Positions 20,974 to 34,287 of a stretch of DNA of 64,000 nucleotides are shown here, one piece after another. Both the position numbers and the translations under genes were made by a program. Origin of the DNA: Citrus sinensis (Eukaryota > Streptophyta > Magnoliopsida > Sapindales > Rutaceae). Numbering within the stretch: position 1 is the first letter of the stretch; each line of letters opens with the position of its first letter. Where the stretch lies: assembly GCF_022201045.2 (NCBI RefSeq), contig NC_068564.1, forward strand, positions 33,819,001-33,883,000. The letters run 5' to 3'. A model generated the notes under the pieces. The model was not told the origin of the DNA. It did not search any database and was given only the letters and a program-made list of their open reading frames with translations.

Positions 20974-23900
20974 ATGGCTTATAACGACCAACAAAACATG
21001 CAAAGGCTCGTCCTTCCGACGACGTCGACCAACCCGCCACCACCAACCTGGCTGAACAACGCCGTCCGCCACCATCACCACCAAAACAACGACGACGACG
21101 ACGACGACGAAGAAGAAGCTCCAAAAAACAACAAGAACAACAGTGCAAGTAACGACAACGGCAGAGCGGAGGATTGGGAGACTGTAAAATGTAAAGCAGA
21201 GATAGTGGGACACCCATTGTACGAGCAACTGCTGTCGGCACACGTGTCCTGTTTAAGGATCGCCACCCCAGTTGACCAGTTGCCAAAGATTGATGCTCAG
21301 TTGTCTCGGTCGCGGGATGTCTTGGCTAAGTACTCCGCTGTCGCCAATGGACGCGTGCTCGATGATAAAGAGCTCGATCAATTCATGGTATTTTGCTTCT
21401 TCTTCTTCATCTTCTTCTTGTTGATTCTAGTTGACAAATTGAAGCTTTTTTTCCCCTTTTTTTATTTTTGTGTGTGTTTGTGTGTAATAGGGCAGTAAAG
21501 ATATAAGTCCTTTATCGTTCCCTGCTTCTTTGCAAAAAGCCCTTTTGTTACTAGTGCTTGTATGGTTTGTGGGTTATACGCTTTGTTAGTTGTTTTGATC
21601 GATCAGGAAAATTTTCAGTTTTCTTCCATGTAATTCCATTGGTTTCAAAATCAGCACATACCCATGATTGTCTTGTAGATTTTATCAGAAACCTTCTCTG
21701 CTTATTTTTCAAATCAATAGTTCACATGTAATGAATAATGGTTTTTTGGAGCTGTTTTGGATTTATTTTTATGAAATTACAGAATGATGTGGAAAGGGTG
21801 GTTGAGTTTTTTATTGGAGGTTGATACTACTTGGGGAGGTGTGGTAAGTGAAGTGAATCAGAATGTGTCATGTAGTGGCATCATAAGCGGAATCATGCAG
21901 TTGCGTACACTTAATAATTGAGTTTTTCTTTCTTTTCTTTTTCCTTTTCCTTTTTTTTTTTTGGAGTGCTTTAGAGAATCTTTTTCCTGATTGTCTTGTC
22001 GAATTTCTCATCTTATTTGATGGGTTACGGTCGTCGGTGTACCTAGCGGAACTTTTTCTTCCATGAATGGACCAATTTGTTTTACTTTCTCCATTCCCAT
22101 GTTTACCAAAGAAACTATTAGTGATCTTGCATTTTAACAGTTCATTTTCACGGCAACAGTTAACTATATATATTTACTTTATCAATTGCGAATAGACAAT
22201 GCATATTCAAGTATGTACTCTTTTCTCTGCAGGGAAAATTGTTTTAACCAGCTAATGTTTAGTTCACCATCTTATTTAAAGATGGAAGTTCATTAGGCTA
22301 GTTGGGAGTTATTTATCAAATGCTTGATTTCTGGAGATTTTTTATTTCATGACTGAGAGTTGTAAACCATCTTTTTTTTCTCTTTTTGGTATCCTCTAAA
22401 TTCCTTCTGTATCATACTGTAACAATTGTGATTCCTGCTTTGCCTCAACTATAAAATTTATTAGATGACTATACAGGCTAACTACAATCTTAGTAGCTAA
22501 TTTTTAAAATTCAATTCTATAATATAATGTAACAATTATCCGTCCTTTTCCCCATATTTATGTTTCTTCTGATGTAGACATTTTCTGTGAAATCATTTTT
22601 GTTCTTTTTTATCTGAAAGTCCATTTTTTCCCTTCCATTTCTGATGTAGACGCATTATGTTCTTTTGCTCTATTCCTTTAAAGAACAATTGCAACAACAT
22701 GTCCGGGTTCATGCAATGGAAGCGGTAATGGCATGTTGGGATCTTGAGCAATCTTTACAAAGCTTAACTGGTAATCTTTTCCCTCAACACATATGCGTTG
22801 TTGGCTAAGCAGTAGAATTCAAAAGAGGGATAATGGTTTCTTGAATGAACTGTATAGTTAATATGCTGAATATGCGAAGCTGAAGAATCAAAGTTGTGCA
22901 TAAAACACAAATCTATTCATATTTCAAGAACCATATTGCATCATCAGAATTCAGAGAAACATCTGTAGAAACACTTGTGCTTTTTGAGCATGAGAAGTTT
23001 CATCTATGTGGTAAAGCCACTATTGTATTTGTAGTGCTTATTGACTCTTCTGTAGTGAAGTTTAAAATAATTGTTCCTTAAGTTGCATAAATTGGCTTTA
23101 TGATCATGGTGATTCTTGTTTCCATCCAGTAATAGTATTACTCAACAACTGGCAAAACCTGCAAATATAGCTTATAGAAATTTTATGACCATCAGCTTTG
23201 GTTTGGCTACTTACAGTAACCAATGGAATAATGAAGATCTTATTTCATCTATGTTTTCCCTTCTTTCTCAAAATCGTTTTTATCACTTTCCAATCTGCTT
23301 GTATTAGTGGCTCAACCTGAACTAAACCATGATGGATGAGCACTACAGGTGTATCTCCTGGTGAAGGCACAGGTGCAACAATGTCCGATGATGATGAAGA
23401 CCAGGTAGACAGTGACACAAACTTTTTTGATGGAAGTCTGGATGGACCCGATAGCATGGGATTTGGTCCTCTTGTTCCAACTGAAAGTGAGAGGTCCTTG
23501 ATGGAGCGTGTTAGGCACGAACTGAAGCATGAGCTGAAACAGGTGAGAGTGCAAAACCATCTTCATTGGTAAACGACTCGATTGATTGTGCAGCTGATGT
23601 GTTTTCTGCTTTTAAGGGTTACAAGGAGAAGATTGTTGACATTAGGGAAGAAATTCTGCGTAAGAGAAGGGCTGGAAAATTGCCAGGTGACACCACCTCA
23701 CTTTTAAAAGCTTGGTGGCTGTCGCATGCTAAGTGGCCTTATCCAACTGTAAGTAGGACAAACTCCTGTATAGCTATCAGTTTATTCAACAGCATCTGCA
23801 CCTTAAACTCTTATTTGGTTCTAAATGTTGTTGCAGGAGGAAGACAAGGCAAGATTGGTGCAGGAAACGGGCTTGCAATTAAAGCAAATAAATAATTGGT

Positions 23901-23977
23901 TTATAAACCAAAGGAAAAGGAATTGGCATGCTAACCCTTCATCTTCCACTGCTTCAAAGAGCAAACGCAAGAGGTAG
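20974..23977 (+). CDS. Class II KNOX homeobox protein, KNAT3/4/5-like (333 aa, five exons)
   Basis: Exons 20974-21387, 22650-22770, 23349-23542, 23617-23748 and 23837-23977; all junctions are GT-AG and keep frame. Order of domains: a low-complexity N-terminus with a His run and a run of seven Asp then Glu (about residues 33-48); KNOX1 ([20 protein letters not shown], about 75-120); KNOX2 (about 130-178, [20 protein letters not shown]); an acidic linker starting [18 protein letters not shown] ([13 protein letters not shown], about 231-243); and a TALE homeodomain with PYP and [10 protein letters not shown] (about 255-316). TALE homeodomain factors act in the nucleus and pair with BELL proteins. 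Class II members are broadly linked to organ differentiation and secondary wall or hormone responses (family knowledge). The [14 protein letters not shown] and [14 protein letters not shown] signatures place it with KNAT3/4/5 rather than KNAT7. The N-terminus is shorter than I recall for KNAT3. The large first intron (1.26 kb) may hold regulatory sequence. Confidence 0.95.
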
Positions 23978-24890
23978 GCTGTTAATTGATCTTGGTGTCC
24001 CCATTGCAGAATCAGATTTTATTATGACAATTTTTCCTAATGTAATTTGGGAAAGAAGTAATGCAGGTAAATCTAGTAATGAAAATTTCATGTAAGTGGA
24101 AACAGTTGGACAGAAGTATTGGCCTCTTCTCCAAATTTTGGTTGAAGAAGTATCAGATCAACTCTCTGTGGCCACTGAAACAAGAAGTTTGAAACTTCAA
24201 ATACAATTCATGAAGAATATTTGGGTATCTTTATCGAGCACGTACAAGAAACCTTAGTCTGCTAAACGAGGCTGCTATTCAACTCATACAACTGCACCAA
24301 CCCAAATCCAATCGTTTCAAGCCTTTTCTCATTTTAAAGGTTCAAATTTCAAGCATTAGAGATGGGAAAAATACCCTTCATATAGCTTGCGTGCACCATA
24401 TCAATATTTGCCTCCAGTTAAGAACATATTTGCGAGTAGTTAATGTCTATAAGTTAAAGGGTTCTATATGTGAGTCAATCTGTTTCCCACTAATGTGACT
24501 TGCTATTATTACTACTATGATGCTTGCCTAAAGATACATGGTATAGAGAGAGAGGTCTGTTAAACCATTCATAAGTTGAGAATGAAGTTGTATGGTATGT
24601 TTATCCACTGTTTGTATTCCTGCTATTTGTAAGATGCGTGCAACAGTTATATGCTAATTGATGTACCATACAGAACATATGAAAAATAAGTGCCAACATG
24701 CAAATCAACTTTCTTTACACGTGTAATTGAATATATATGTAAGATGGTGGATGAACAACTAAGAGATACATGACATATCGCCATTAATCAACAATACTGG
24801 CTGGCCAGTTCTATGTTACGATTTTACGATCATCATATTCGTAGCCCAACGCAAGTCATGATTTTTTTATCTACACAAAATAGCATCAAA
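23978..24890. other. Convergent 3' region between KNOX gene and orphan-type gene
   Basis: Probable 3' UTR of KNOX (first few hundred bases) and 3' UTR of the minus-strand gene. No additional gene is seen. Confidence 0.5.
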
Positions 24891-25304
24891 TCATGAAGCA
24901 AAACCATCAGCGTCTCTGTCAAAACCACCGTCAAAGTTGAGAGCGTAGCTCTGAGGATCATATTGGAAATTGTTGTGTTTGTTTCTCTTAAAACTGAAAA
25001 ATCTGCCCGTCTTTCTAATGAAATTCTTCCATTTAGGCCCTGCGCATAACTCAGAAACCTCCTTAACTTTCTTCAGTTTCTCATTCCACCATGGCTCTCC
25101 AAGTCTGTGCTGCCCTTCGTGCAGCAGATTGTTGTATTCATTGCCTCGCCGCCTGGTCTTGAAGCTGAAGAGCCCGAAACAATCACAGCCGTACCCTTTT
25201 TCGGAAACGGTGTTTTCATAGTCATCATCAAAGTCTTCTTCTCCCTCTTGTCCATTCTCCTTTAATGGTGACATGCATGAAACTTTCTCCTGAACGTTGG
25301 CCAT
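24891..25304 (-). CDS. Plant-specific small protein with C-terminal YDPQSYALNFDGG motif (137 aa)
   Basis: Single exon, starting at ATG (25304) in the context AT ATG GCC and ending in TGA. The N-terminus is acidic (EGEEDFDDDYEN). A Cys-aromatic stretch GCDCFGLFSFK is followed by a basic RRR patch. Then come a WW-KLKKVKEVSEL segment, GPKWKNFIRKTGRFFSFKR, and a conserved-looking tail YDPQSYALNFDGGFD. I recall similar plant proteins ending YDPxSYALNFD that are annotated only as unknown or stress-induced; this is from memory. There is no transmembrane segment or signal peptide. A TTTATATATGA box about 75 bases upstream (minus strand) could be its TATA. It is convergent with the KNOX gene. Confidence 0.8.
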   Translation of the reverse strand: MANVQEKVSCMSPLKENGQEGEEDFDDDYENTVSEKGYGCDCFGLFSFKTRRRGNEYNNLLHEGQHRLGEPWWNEKLKKVKEVSELCAGPKWKNFIRKTGRFFSFKRNKHNNFQYDPQSYALNFDGGFDRDADGFAS

Positions 25305-26086
25305 ATGTGTATATATATACACAGAAAGATCGAGAGACAGAGATATTTGATTGATTGTAATGAAGATAAAAAGTCATATATAAAGGAAGGAAGATGATGA
25401 GGAAAAGGAAACGTCACAGAAATTGAGGTTTCTTTAGATAGTTAAGATGTCAAAACCAAGACCGCGTTTGTCTGCTTTGGTGTTGTTTAAGTCTAGAAGA
25501 AGAAGAAGAAGAAGAAGAAGTTGACTGACGAAATCCAAATGCAAATTGTATTTCACATGCACATTGATTGATTCGGTGGTTGGCTGGCACTCACACTTTG
25601 AAATTGACCAATTGCATATATTTATTATTAACGCGGCGGCATCTTATGCATAAGTGTAAATTGGACCAAAACCACGTTTGATGAACTCAAGAGTCGAGGT
25701 TACTTGGAAGTTGGAACAATGTGATTTGACTCCGTCAAAACATTTGAAATCAGCAACCGTGACCCAAGTCATACAATTCTTGGCCGATCCCACCGCTCAT
25801 CATTAACAAGCACAAGAACAATGGCTAACGAACAGAGTTGACAATCATGCAATTGGGGGGTGAAAATTTTGCATCTTCAAAAAATTCCTTTCATTTCATC
25901 AAGTTAAAATATAATAGCAAATACATTCATTCTAATCACACCTCTATCTTCCGTCCATCCATTGACAACAAGAGAAGAAAAAATAATTCCTATATCACAT
26001 TTACTATAGTCGGCAAAAGATTCCACAAACTGTTCAAAGCTAATCAGAAAAAGATACTGAGCTTAGAGGAAACAAATAGACGGAAA
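25305..26086. other. Intergenic between 137-aa gene and kinase gene
   Basis: Promoter of the 137-aa gene plus the 3' flank of the Raf-like kinase gene. An AAG microsatellite lies at about 25495-25520. No gene is seen. Confidence 0.5.
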
Positions 26087-29000
26087 TTATTTATGAACTT
26101 GGGGTTGGGAATATGGCTGTGCTGGGTTTTGTCCTTTGGGAGGAATTTTGGCTGCCATTGACCGCAACTCGTTTGCAATCTCAGTGAAGCTTGGTCTCTC
26201 TGATGGTTCTGCTGACCAGCATCTCTCCATCATTGATCTCCACTCCAGGTCACAAGATTCCGGCACTGGTGGCCGCAATGTATTGCTCACAATACCACCT
26301 GATTAGTATTTCAAGTCAACGGTCAGAAAAGGAAATCCAAATTCATCGAAGTAGAGAAACAATAAGAGATGAGGTTCAAAAGTCACCAATAATAGCTCCA
26401 TAGTGCAAATCTGCATATGGTTCATCTCCAGTAAGAAGTTCCCACAACACAATGCCAAAGGAGAAAACATCGACCTAGAGAGCAAGACATTTTGAAAGAC
26501 AAATCTCAAGTTTTCAGGAGAATGAATCAACAGACAATAGCATCAGAGGACAACCTAGGAATACACAAAGAAGCACAAACCTTTTCTGAGACTAGGCTGC
26601 TGCTGCCATCCAGGAGCTCTGGTGCCATCCATGGAAGTGTTCCTCGTACACCGCCTGAGATCAGCGTCTGACATTTCACCTTAGACAGGCCCAAATCACC
26701 AACCTAGTACCACAAGAACTATGAACTAGAACTCTTCCAGAAGCATGGAACCGGAACAAATTACAAAACGCATGTAACTTCTAAGGACGATAACAATTAA
26801 AAATGTTTATTGATAGAAAATTGAACAAGTAATCAAAGAAATTCCAAGATATTCTCCATACAAAATTCACCAAAACAAGATTGCAAGCCCGTTCACTAAC
26901 CTTGCATATTGGGCGGTGAGGATCTCGAAGATTAACAAGTAAATTGTCACTTTTTAAATCAAAGTGCACTATGTTCTTTCCATGCAAGTACTCCATTCCA
27001 AAGGCCACATCCATGGCAATCAAGAGACGCTTACGCTTATCGAGATTCCTGGTGAGAAGCATGAAAAATTTGCATGCATGAAAACTTACAAACAGCTATA
27101 CTTACCAAGGGACAAGAGAATACATAAAAAGAAAAACCAGATAAGTCCAAAATGGGTATCATACCTCTCATTCTTTTGCAAAGCATTTCTTAGAGAACCA
27201 TTAACCATATACTCTGTTACTGTTGCCACAGAACCTCCAGGACCATCAAGCACAACACCGTAGAAAGCCACCACATTTGGATGGTGCAAATCTGCGAGCT
27301 TAATGGCTTCATTCCAGAAGTCATCTATCTGATGGAATGAAAATTAACTTTCAGCAAGTAATATCATAAACCAGAAGTAATATAAATTTATTTGGTGCTT
27401 GTAAAGTAGAATGAAACACCACAAACCATGCGTTCTTGTTCTGAAGGTTTTCCAGTGAAACATCTATCATTGATCCGTTTTATTGCAACGTCAGAACCCC
27501 TCCACTTCCCATGGTAAACAGTACCGAAGGTTCCTGAACCCAATTCCCGCAGCTCTTCTAGGTGACTATTCTTTATAATCTGTCAAGTGAAAAAAATATG
27601 GCTAAATTGAAGGCCAATGGCATGGAACAATCATATAAACTAAAAAATTGATCGGTGCCAAATCTTCAACCTGCAAGCGACCAATGCCATCTGAAACAGG
27701 AAAGCCAACATTAACCATCTCTGTTATGTTGCTCTTGAAACCCTGAGTTAAAAGAATAAAACAAAAGATGGTTCTAAGAAACAGTGGATAAATGATCAGT
27801 AGACAACTCAACACAATTCCATGGAAAAGTAAATTTAGCACCTCAAGTTTGGCTTTGTGCTGCCTTTCTACATCACCATCCTGAGCTTCTCTCTCATGAT
27901 TGGTTCCATGTCCAGATTCATCTATCCCTTGCCCTGATGACTCTGGATTAGAATGTGTAGCTGACTGAAAAACAGAAGCAGCTACACCCTCAGCAACAGC
28001 CTGCAGTTCTTGCTTGATGAGTTCCTCCACCGAGCCTTTAAGATAATACCAAATAGAATGAGTTACCATTCCAGAAAAATATATATCATTCACTAGTAAA
28101 CAAACACACCCATGCAAAAGAGCAAACATACTCTAGAAATTTTCAGACCTTGTTGGGAGCTTGTATGTTCTAAATTGAAGTCCTTGTTTGCATCACTCAA
28201 TGGCTGGTAGATGGCTTTCTCCAATTGTGCATCTGTGACCAACTCCCCAACATTGTCTAAACGGTTCTCATTGAAAGGATCCCTAGGAAGAAAGCCTTCC
28301 TTTTTTGTTATAAGTTTGTTTGGTCTAGGCGGAGGAAAATGAGTATCTGGCCGAAAGTTCCAAGGATCCTGGTTGCTGAACAGTGAGTTTGAGGAATCCT
28401 GAACATCCCCAACCCTGCCAGATGGTGATAAAGATGAGGTGCTAACATTTGCAGGGACAGCTTCAGCCTCACTAAGGACAATCTTTGGCCGCAGGTGAGA
28501 GACTTCATCCTTCCAATCAGTAGCAGGCAGGGATCTATCAGCTAAATGGGCTGACTCAGCAGCTGAGAATGAAGGGTTGCCATAACGAACTTCACCAGCC
28601 AAGTGCTGGACTCCAGTATTTGACAGTTGATAAATGGGAGGGTTTGCCGCTTCATAAGATTCCAAGAGCCGAGGATTATTCATGTATAAAACTTCTGTTT
28701 TAGAACAAGGCAGCACTTCAGTTGTTCTCATCTGACTTGTGTCAAGAACCATTGAGGGTTGGCTAAATGTATTATCTAGAGGCACCTCCTTTCCACCTAA
28801 ATGCTGGGGTCTGCTATCCATAATGTCTTCCTTTCTAAAACGATCAACAGGTAACTTATTCTGTTCATTGTTTACATTAAATTCAGTGGGGCATAACCGG
28901 AGACCTTCCATTATCCCACCAATTGGTCTCAGATGTTCAGATGATGTGCAGGGGTTTACAGTATTGTCTTTGGAGACAACAGCAGGAAGCTTACCAGCAG

Positions 29001-31437
29001 TTTCTTTGGGATGTTCATGAACCAGGCACTCTGAAGATTTTACATGAACAAGGCCCACGTGAGGAACATCACTAGCTACATGTTTGCCAAGTAAGGCCTG
29101 CTGGTTGTCCTGATATTGTGGTGACAACGACTGTTGCTGGACAGCATCTTCTTGGGAAGTCTGCGAAACAGCACCCATGAACACACCAAAAGATGGTTGT
29201 ATATCGCCAGCCAAACCCGTCGCACCGTGGGTTACTGGAACCGTGGGATGATCAGAATGTTCAATTTTCTGGAATTTTCGATCATTTTCACTCTGTGTCT
29301 CCACATTCTGAGAGAATCCGATTGTCTCCAATTGAGGCACTCCAATCTTATGATCTACATGACTAAAGACTCTCGTTTGAGGCCCAGTTCCCTGTTCAGC
29401 AATACCTTCCCCCAATGCTCCAGTCACCATCACCCTGTTTACCGGTTGAGTTCTCGTTACATCTTCAAGAGGAAGACTATGATAAACTGAATTTGAATCA
29501 GATACAGAGCTTCCACCACTGTCTCTTTGGTCCCGTGCCAAAGGATCTGAATGTACATGAGGTAATGCTTTTTGACACATATGACAATCATCCAACTTTG
29601 GGATCTTCTGAGAAATAATTATGTGTTGATGAGGCACTGCACCGTCTGAGATGAGAACGTGCTCCGTTGGAGTAACTTGAGGCCAAGCATAAGCTCCTCC
29701 AACTACTGCAGACGGAAACTGGGAAGGATATACATTGTAGCTCTGGTCAACAGGAAACTGAACAACTCTTGTCCCATATGTGCTCTCATCAGGACACTGC
29801 TCCAAACGGATTTGTTGTGGTTGCATCAAAGGCTGAACCATACTTGGTCTTATACCAACATGAGAAGATGAAGGAGCCATTGTCATATGCATGGCACGAA
29901 GAAACTGCTGAGAGGTGAAACCAGCAGCATTATCGCCACGCTGCTGTTGATTAAGTACAGGTGCAGCATGGCCCACCAGTTGACTTGGAAACCCCATCTG
30001 TGAAGGAAGATGCAGATAATCAGCACGGTTTATTGCTTCTTGGCAAGGATCCATATAAGCCTGCATATAAGGTCCAGGTGGTGAAATATCCCCTCCACGT
30101 TGATGCAGATCAACCCCTATTTGCTGCCGTGCTATGGTAAGGGGTGCTGCCCTCTCTGGGTCTACCTCAGGCTGACAAGATAAAGCGTAAGGGCTGGACT
30201 TCATAACTGGTATGCCCAATGAAATAGCAGAAGCATCTGCATAAATAGCAGGGTTGGGATCCGCACACACCATTTTTGTAGCCATTTCATGAGAAGTACC
30301 AGAATTTCCCCTTGGTGATAAATTGCTGGTACATGGAGGCCCATTAGCATCCCCTTGACCATATAAACCATCAACAGCCTCAGATCCACTAAAATCAGAA
30401 TTCTGAGTTGAAGTCTGGCTTGCTATACTTTCCTTCCTCGTGATACCACCACCGACCCCGCCCTCTGTAACCCCATTCACTGCTTCCACATATCTCTGCC
30501 CACTATCATGTATGTCCCCAAATTGCACAACCCCAGAAGTATCAAGTTCAGAAGCAGAAAACAAAAAAACCCGTAGTTTAGCTGATCCATCTGTAGACCT
30601 CTCAACCAACTTTTCATACTCCTCCATCATGTTATCAAGATCATCAGGACATGAAACTGAAACCAATGCATCAAGATCCTCATCTGGAAGCTGGTACTTG
30701 AGAACCACAGGTTGGCCATAAGTATCTGTCATCTTTTGCATCAGTTCGTTAAAGTTCACATCTCTCCTCACACTAATAATCCTTGTTTGCCCTCCCACAT
30801 ATCTCAACATACCATCACTTGGTCTAGGCAAAATTTTGCCCCCAAAGCTACACAGGAACTTTACTTTCTTCCCTGATGCTGAATCATCTCCACCTTCATC
30901 ACTAGCCTGATCAGCAGCACTGCTACTACCCCTACTCCCCAAATTGGGATTTAAACCATGCCCCAAAGCCAATTCATTGTTACTAGTCAAATAATCACTC
31001 CCATTGCCACCACTAACCCTATTCCCCAAATTGTGAGCATAAACAAACCCAGGCCCCATGTCGCTATTCGTCTGATCAACAGCATTGGCAACAACCATGT
31101 TCCCCAAATTGGGATTACAACTGTATCCCACAACCTGGTTTACACCTGCATGCCCAACGGGTGTCAAAACAGGCACATGGGATCCCCAAGTGTTGGCGGC
31201 AACCCCTGGCGCAGCTGTCACTGTATTGCCATACCCTAAACCCACGAACCTGGCATCAGGAACCGTTGCCGGATAAAAAACTGGTACCGACCCAGGGCTA
31301 CCAGACTCCCGATTAACATTGGTGAACGACCCTTGATTGGCTGTCGTTGCCACTGCAATGGGGGGCTCTTCGGCTGTACTTCTAGCTACATTTAACGGTC
31401 TTAGATCTGCTGGTCCTGAGTTTTGATCAAATGCCAT
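26087..31437 (-). CDS. PB1-domain Raf-like MAPKKK-type protein kinase (1480 aa, nine coding exons)
   Basis: Coding exons on the minus strand: 31437-28149, 28035-27842, 27742-27671, 27579-27427, 27328-27165, 27048-26901, 26703-26581, 26474-26387, 26298-26087. Phases all agree. Residues about 190-290 form a PB1 domain ([20 protein letters not shown] then [14 protein letters not shown]). Residues 300-1180 are long, Ser/Gln/Pro-rich and probably disordered. The kinase domain is about 1194-1465: glycine loop GSGTFGTV, catalytic Lys in VAIK (about 1219), HFDLKSDN in place of HRD, and GDLG in place of [18 protein letters not shown] forms the activation segment end and [15 protein letters not shown] the C-lobe. 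HFD and DLG are, as I recall, usual in plant B-type Raf kinases. In Arabidopsis, B4 Rafs of this architecture phosphorylate SnRK2 kinases in osmotic and ABA signalling (family knowledge); the subgroup here is an inference. A 5' UTR intron (about 31440-31662) is likely. Confidence 0.93.
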
Positions 31438-33604
31438 ATCTACAATAAGGAAGTTTCACTACCTGAGTGAAAATCAATCTAAGGGACACAAAGTTGATAT
31501 TTTTCGCTTCTGGGCATTTATTATTTTCATTCCAAAGTGATGGGCTACTGTTAAAATGCTGAATTAAAACAAGTAAACTAATGAGCTGATAAAACCCTAC
31601 CAGATTAAACGAAACTAAAAAAAAAAAAGCAAATAAAAGCGATTGAAGAAAGAGATGAATACCTGATTTGACAGCGATATAGAGAGATGGAGTCGGTGCA
31701 GTTTGAAGCTTGAATCAGGGCTTTGGGCGGTGAAGAATCTGGGCTCCACTAAATCTCCCACACACTAGATTCTCTCTCCCAAACGTATTTTATTTTTAAC
31801 TTTATTTTAATAATATTTATGTTTGGATTTAACGGGGAAAAATGGGGAATTGAATTATGCTTTTGTTCTGTTTTGGCTTTCGATTTTTTAATTTTCTTAC
31901 TATTTAAGGAATGAATGGATTCTGAGACTGAGAGAGACAGGGCGCGAAGCCACGTGGGGCGTTTCACGCAAATTTTTATGCCTCCGTGTTTGTGTTTGAA
32001 AGTGACATTCAACTCCTTTTGTTATTTGATTTAAGAATCTCATCTCTGTTGATTTGCTTCTAAAATTTATGTCTTGAATGATATGTTATTAGATCTCATT
32101 TATTCATTACTTTGCTGTGATTATGATTTGGAATATAAAAATATTTTTTTTTCCTAAAAAAGTGTCTATAAAGACTCAAGCTATATATCTCACGAAAGTA
32201 AATCTTTAATGAAAATAAGTATCTTTTTCTTAACTACTAAATACTAATGAGGATATATTTAAATAGAGGAATGATATATGCTTATAAAGTTGCGATATAA
32301 TTAAAGTTTATATCTTAAAGCGTCACCAATTATTTAAATATGCTAAATGTTTAAAATAGGCCAAATCAAATATTCCACAAACAAGGAAAGAAATCAAAAT
32401 AAGTGAAAACAAAAATGACGGAAGTCCATGTGCAATCAAACGTATGATTCCTTGTTAATTTTATTTTATTTTTATTAAAAAAAAAAGCAAATGTTATTTG
32501 CACACAAAAATGCACAAAACCACAAAAAAAAAGGAAGAAACATTTTAAATTTATTCACCTCATTAGAAGGGGGGAAAAAAGGTGTCATACCATAACCTTC
32601 AAATGATACTTTTCCTAATATGATACAATCACTATTTGTTTTTAATATTAAGTTTAATGTGTTTGTAAGTATGTTGATTATATATATAATATTCATCCAT
32701 CCTAGTACTACAATTTTGCTTAGTCATTGACACACACACACACATATAAACTCTTAGATGTTGTTGTGGTTGTATATTAATTTCTACGGAAAAAAAAAAA
32801 AAACTTTTTGAATGGTACAAGGAAATTAGTTGCTATAAAAAGTATACAATGATGATAATCCTCTTATTATTACAATTATGATTAGGACTTTAAGATTTCT
32901 ACAAGCCCCATCTTGTAAACGCAACGAATTAAACTAAATAATAACTTATTAATGTTTTCCCTTTCTGGTTCTTCTTAGTGCTCTACAAGTTGCTGTCGTC
33001 TCCATCTATTATGTGCTTTGTTGTGCTGGACATAACTAAAACCATAAATCAAGGCATTGGTCGTTGTTATTTTACCCTTTGAATTAATTTTTACACCAGC
33101 AAATTGGTACGTCGTTGGCCTAGGTGTAGCTTTGTTCATAACTTAAGTGGTAGCAAGTGTGGACAAAGCATAGATAGGAAATTGCAACGAAGTAGATGAG
33201 AAAAGGAGAAATGGGAAAGCAAAGAAAAGTGTAGATAAGGTTAACATTAGAGTCAAGTCCTTTGTAGTAAACTAATTGGAAAATTAACGCAATTTTTTAG
33301 GTTATATAATTAATTAGTAGTGCCTTCATGGAAGCACTTTAAAGATAAGACTAGGTAGATTGCTTGTCCAATTGTTTGTTAGAAGGTGTCAAATATTCAC
33401 AATACATCTATAACACAAAAAGTGAGGAGTGGGAAAAAGATAGCAAAGGTTTCGATTCGACTTTTCTATTTTGATTTAAAATATTTCTATTAGGTGAATA
33501 AGAAGTCACAATAATATCGTTGTTTATCATAAGGTAGATAAAATACAATAAATAAAGATATTTAGAGTTTGATTAAAAAAAATATCGATCAAAAGACCAT
33601 TAAA
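31438..33604. other. Intergenic upstream of kinase gene
   Basis: Bases 31440-31662 look like a 5' UTR intron of the kinase gene (AAATCAG|GTATTC donor, TTATTGTAG acceptor two bases before the ATG). A leader exon and promoter lie beyond, about 31663-32000. The rest is AT-rich; CA repeat at about 32729-32743. No gene is seen. Confidence 0.5.
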
Positions 33605-33612
33605 CATGTAAC

Positions 33613-33856
33613 TAGAGCTAGCAAAATAAGGCAGCAGATCGTGTTCGTATTGTGTCAAATTTAGGTCGACACAAACACGACCCATTTAATAATCGTGTCA
33701 AAATATTAAAACTCAATCCCGACATGAAAAATAAATGGATTTCTCAATGACTCATTTAATATCTATGTATTTAACAAATGTTATATATACACGCACCTCC
33801 CCCGCCCCCCCCACCCCCCCAAAATATATATTACTCTATTAAAGTTTTATACATAC

Positions 33857-33904
<48 letters not shown>

Positions 33905-34279
33905 TAAAATATGTATGTGTACCAACATTTTACACATTTACACTATTAAAATTTTAAATCTATATAAATTTTTATAAATAAAATATTTTGTATATGTCTA
34001 TCCTTCTAAAAAAATAAAAAAGAGAGAATCATTTATAATACTTGAGTTTTTAATGGTAAGAAGCTAAACGTTAATTTAAAATATAAAGTATAATCGTGTC
34101 ATTGGTCATTGGTAAGGTAAATGGGTCAAGAACATTAATCCTAACTTGACACGGAAAAAAAATATTGTCAATCCAAACCCAACCTATTTAATAATCGTAT
34201 CAAATTTGATAATTCATAACTACATATTATGTCGTATTCGTGTCGAGTAACCAAAACATATTAAATTTTGCCAGCTCTA
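33613..34279. mobile_element. Non-autonomous hAT-type element with 8-bp target duplication
   Basis: Termini TAGAGCTAGCAAAAT (33613) and, as reverse complement at the right end, TAGAGCTGGCAAAAT form imperfect terminal inverted repeats. Direct repeats CATGTAAC flank the element at 33605-33612 and 34280-34287; eight bases is the hAT hallmark. Sub-terminal motifs such as CGTGTC/GACACG and CCATTTAATAATCGTGTC recur near both ends, as expected for hAT transposase binding. A C-rich tract and CATA/TA microsatellite (about 33798-33902) expanded inside. No transposase ORF. Confidence 0.88.
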
Positions 34280-34287
34280 CATGTAAC

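Noticed and set aside
20843-21286. Long minus-strand ORFs opposite KNOX exon 1
   Set aside because: They are antisense shadows of the codon-biased, repeat-rich KNOX first exon.
33780-33910. CRISPR-like or satellite array
   Set aside because: Only simple CATA/TA and C-run microsatellites within a hAT element; no repeat-spacer structure.
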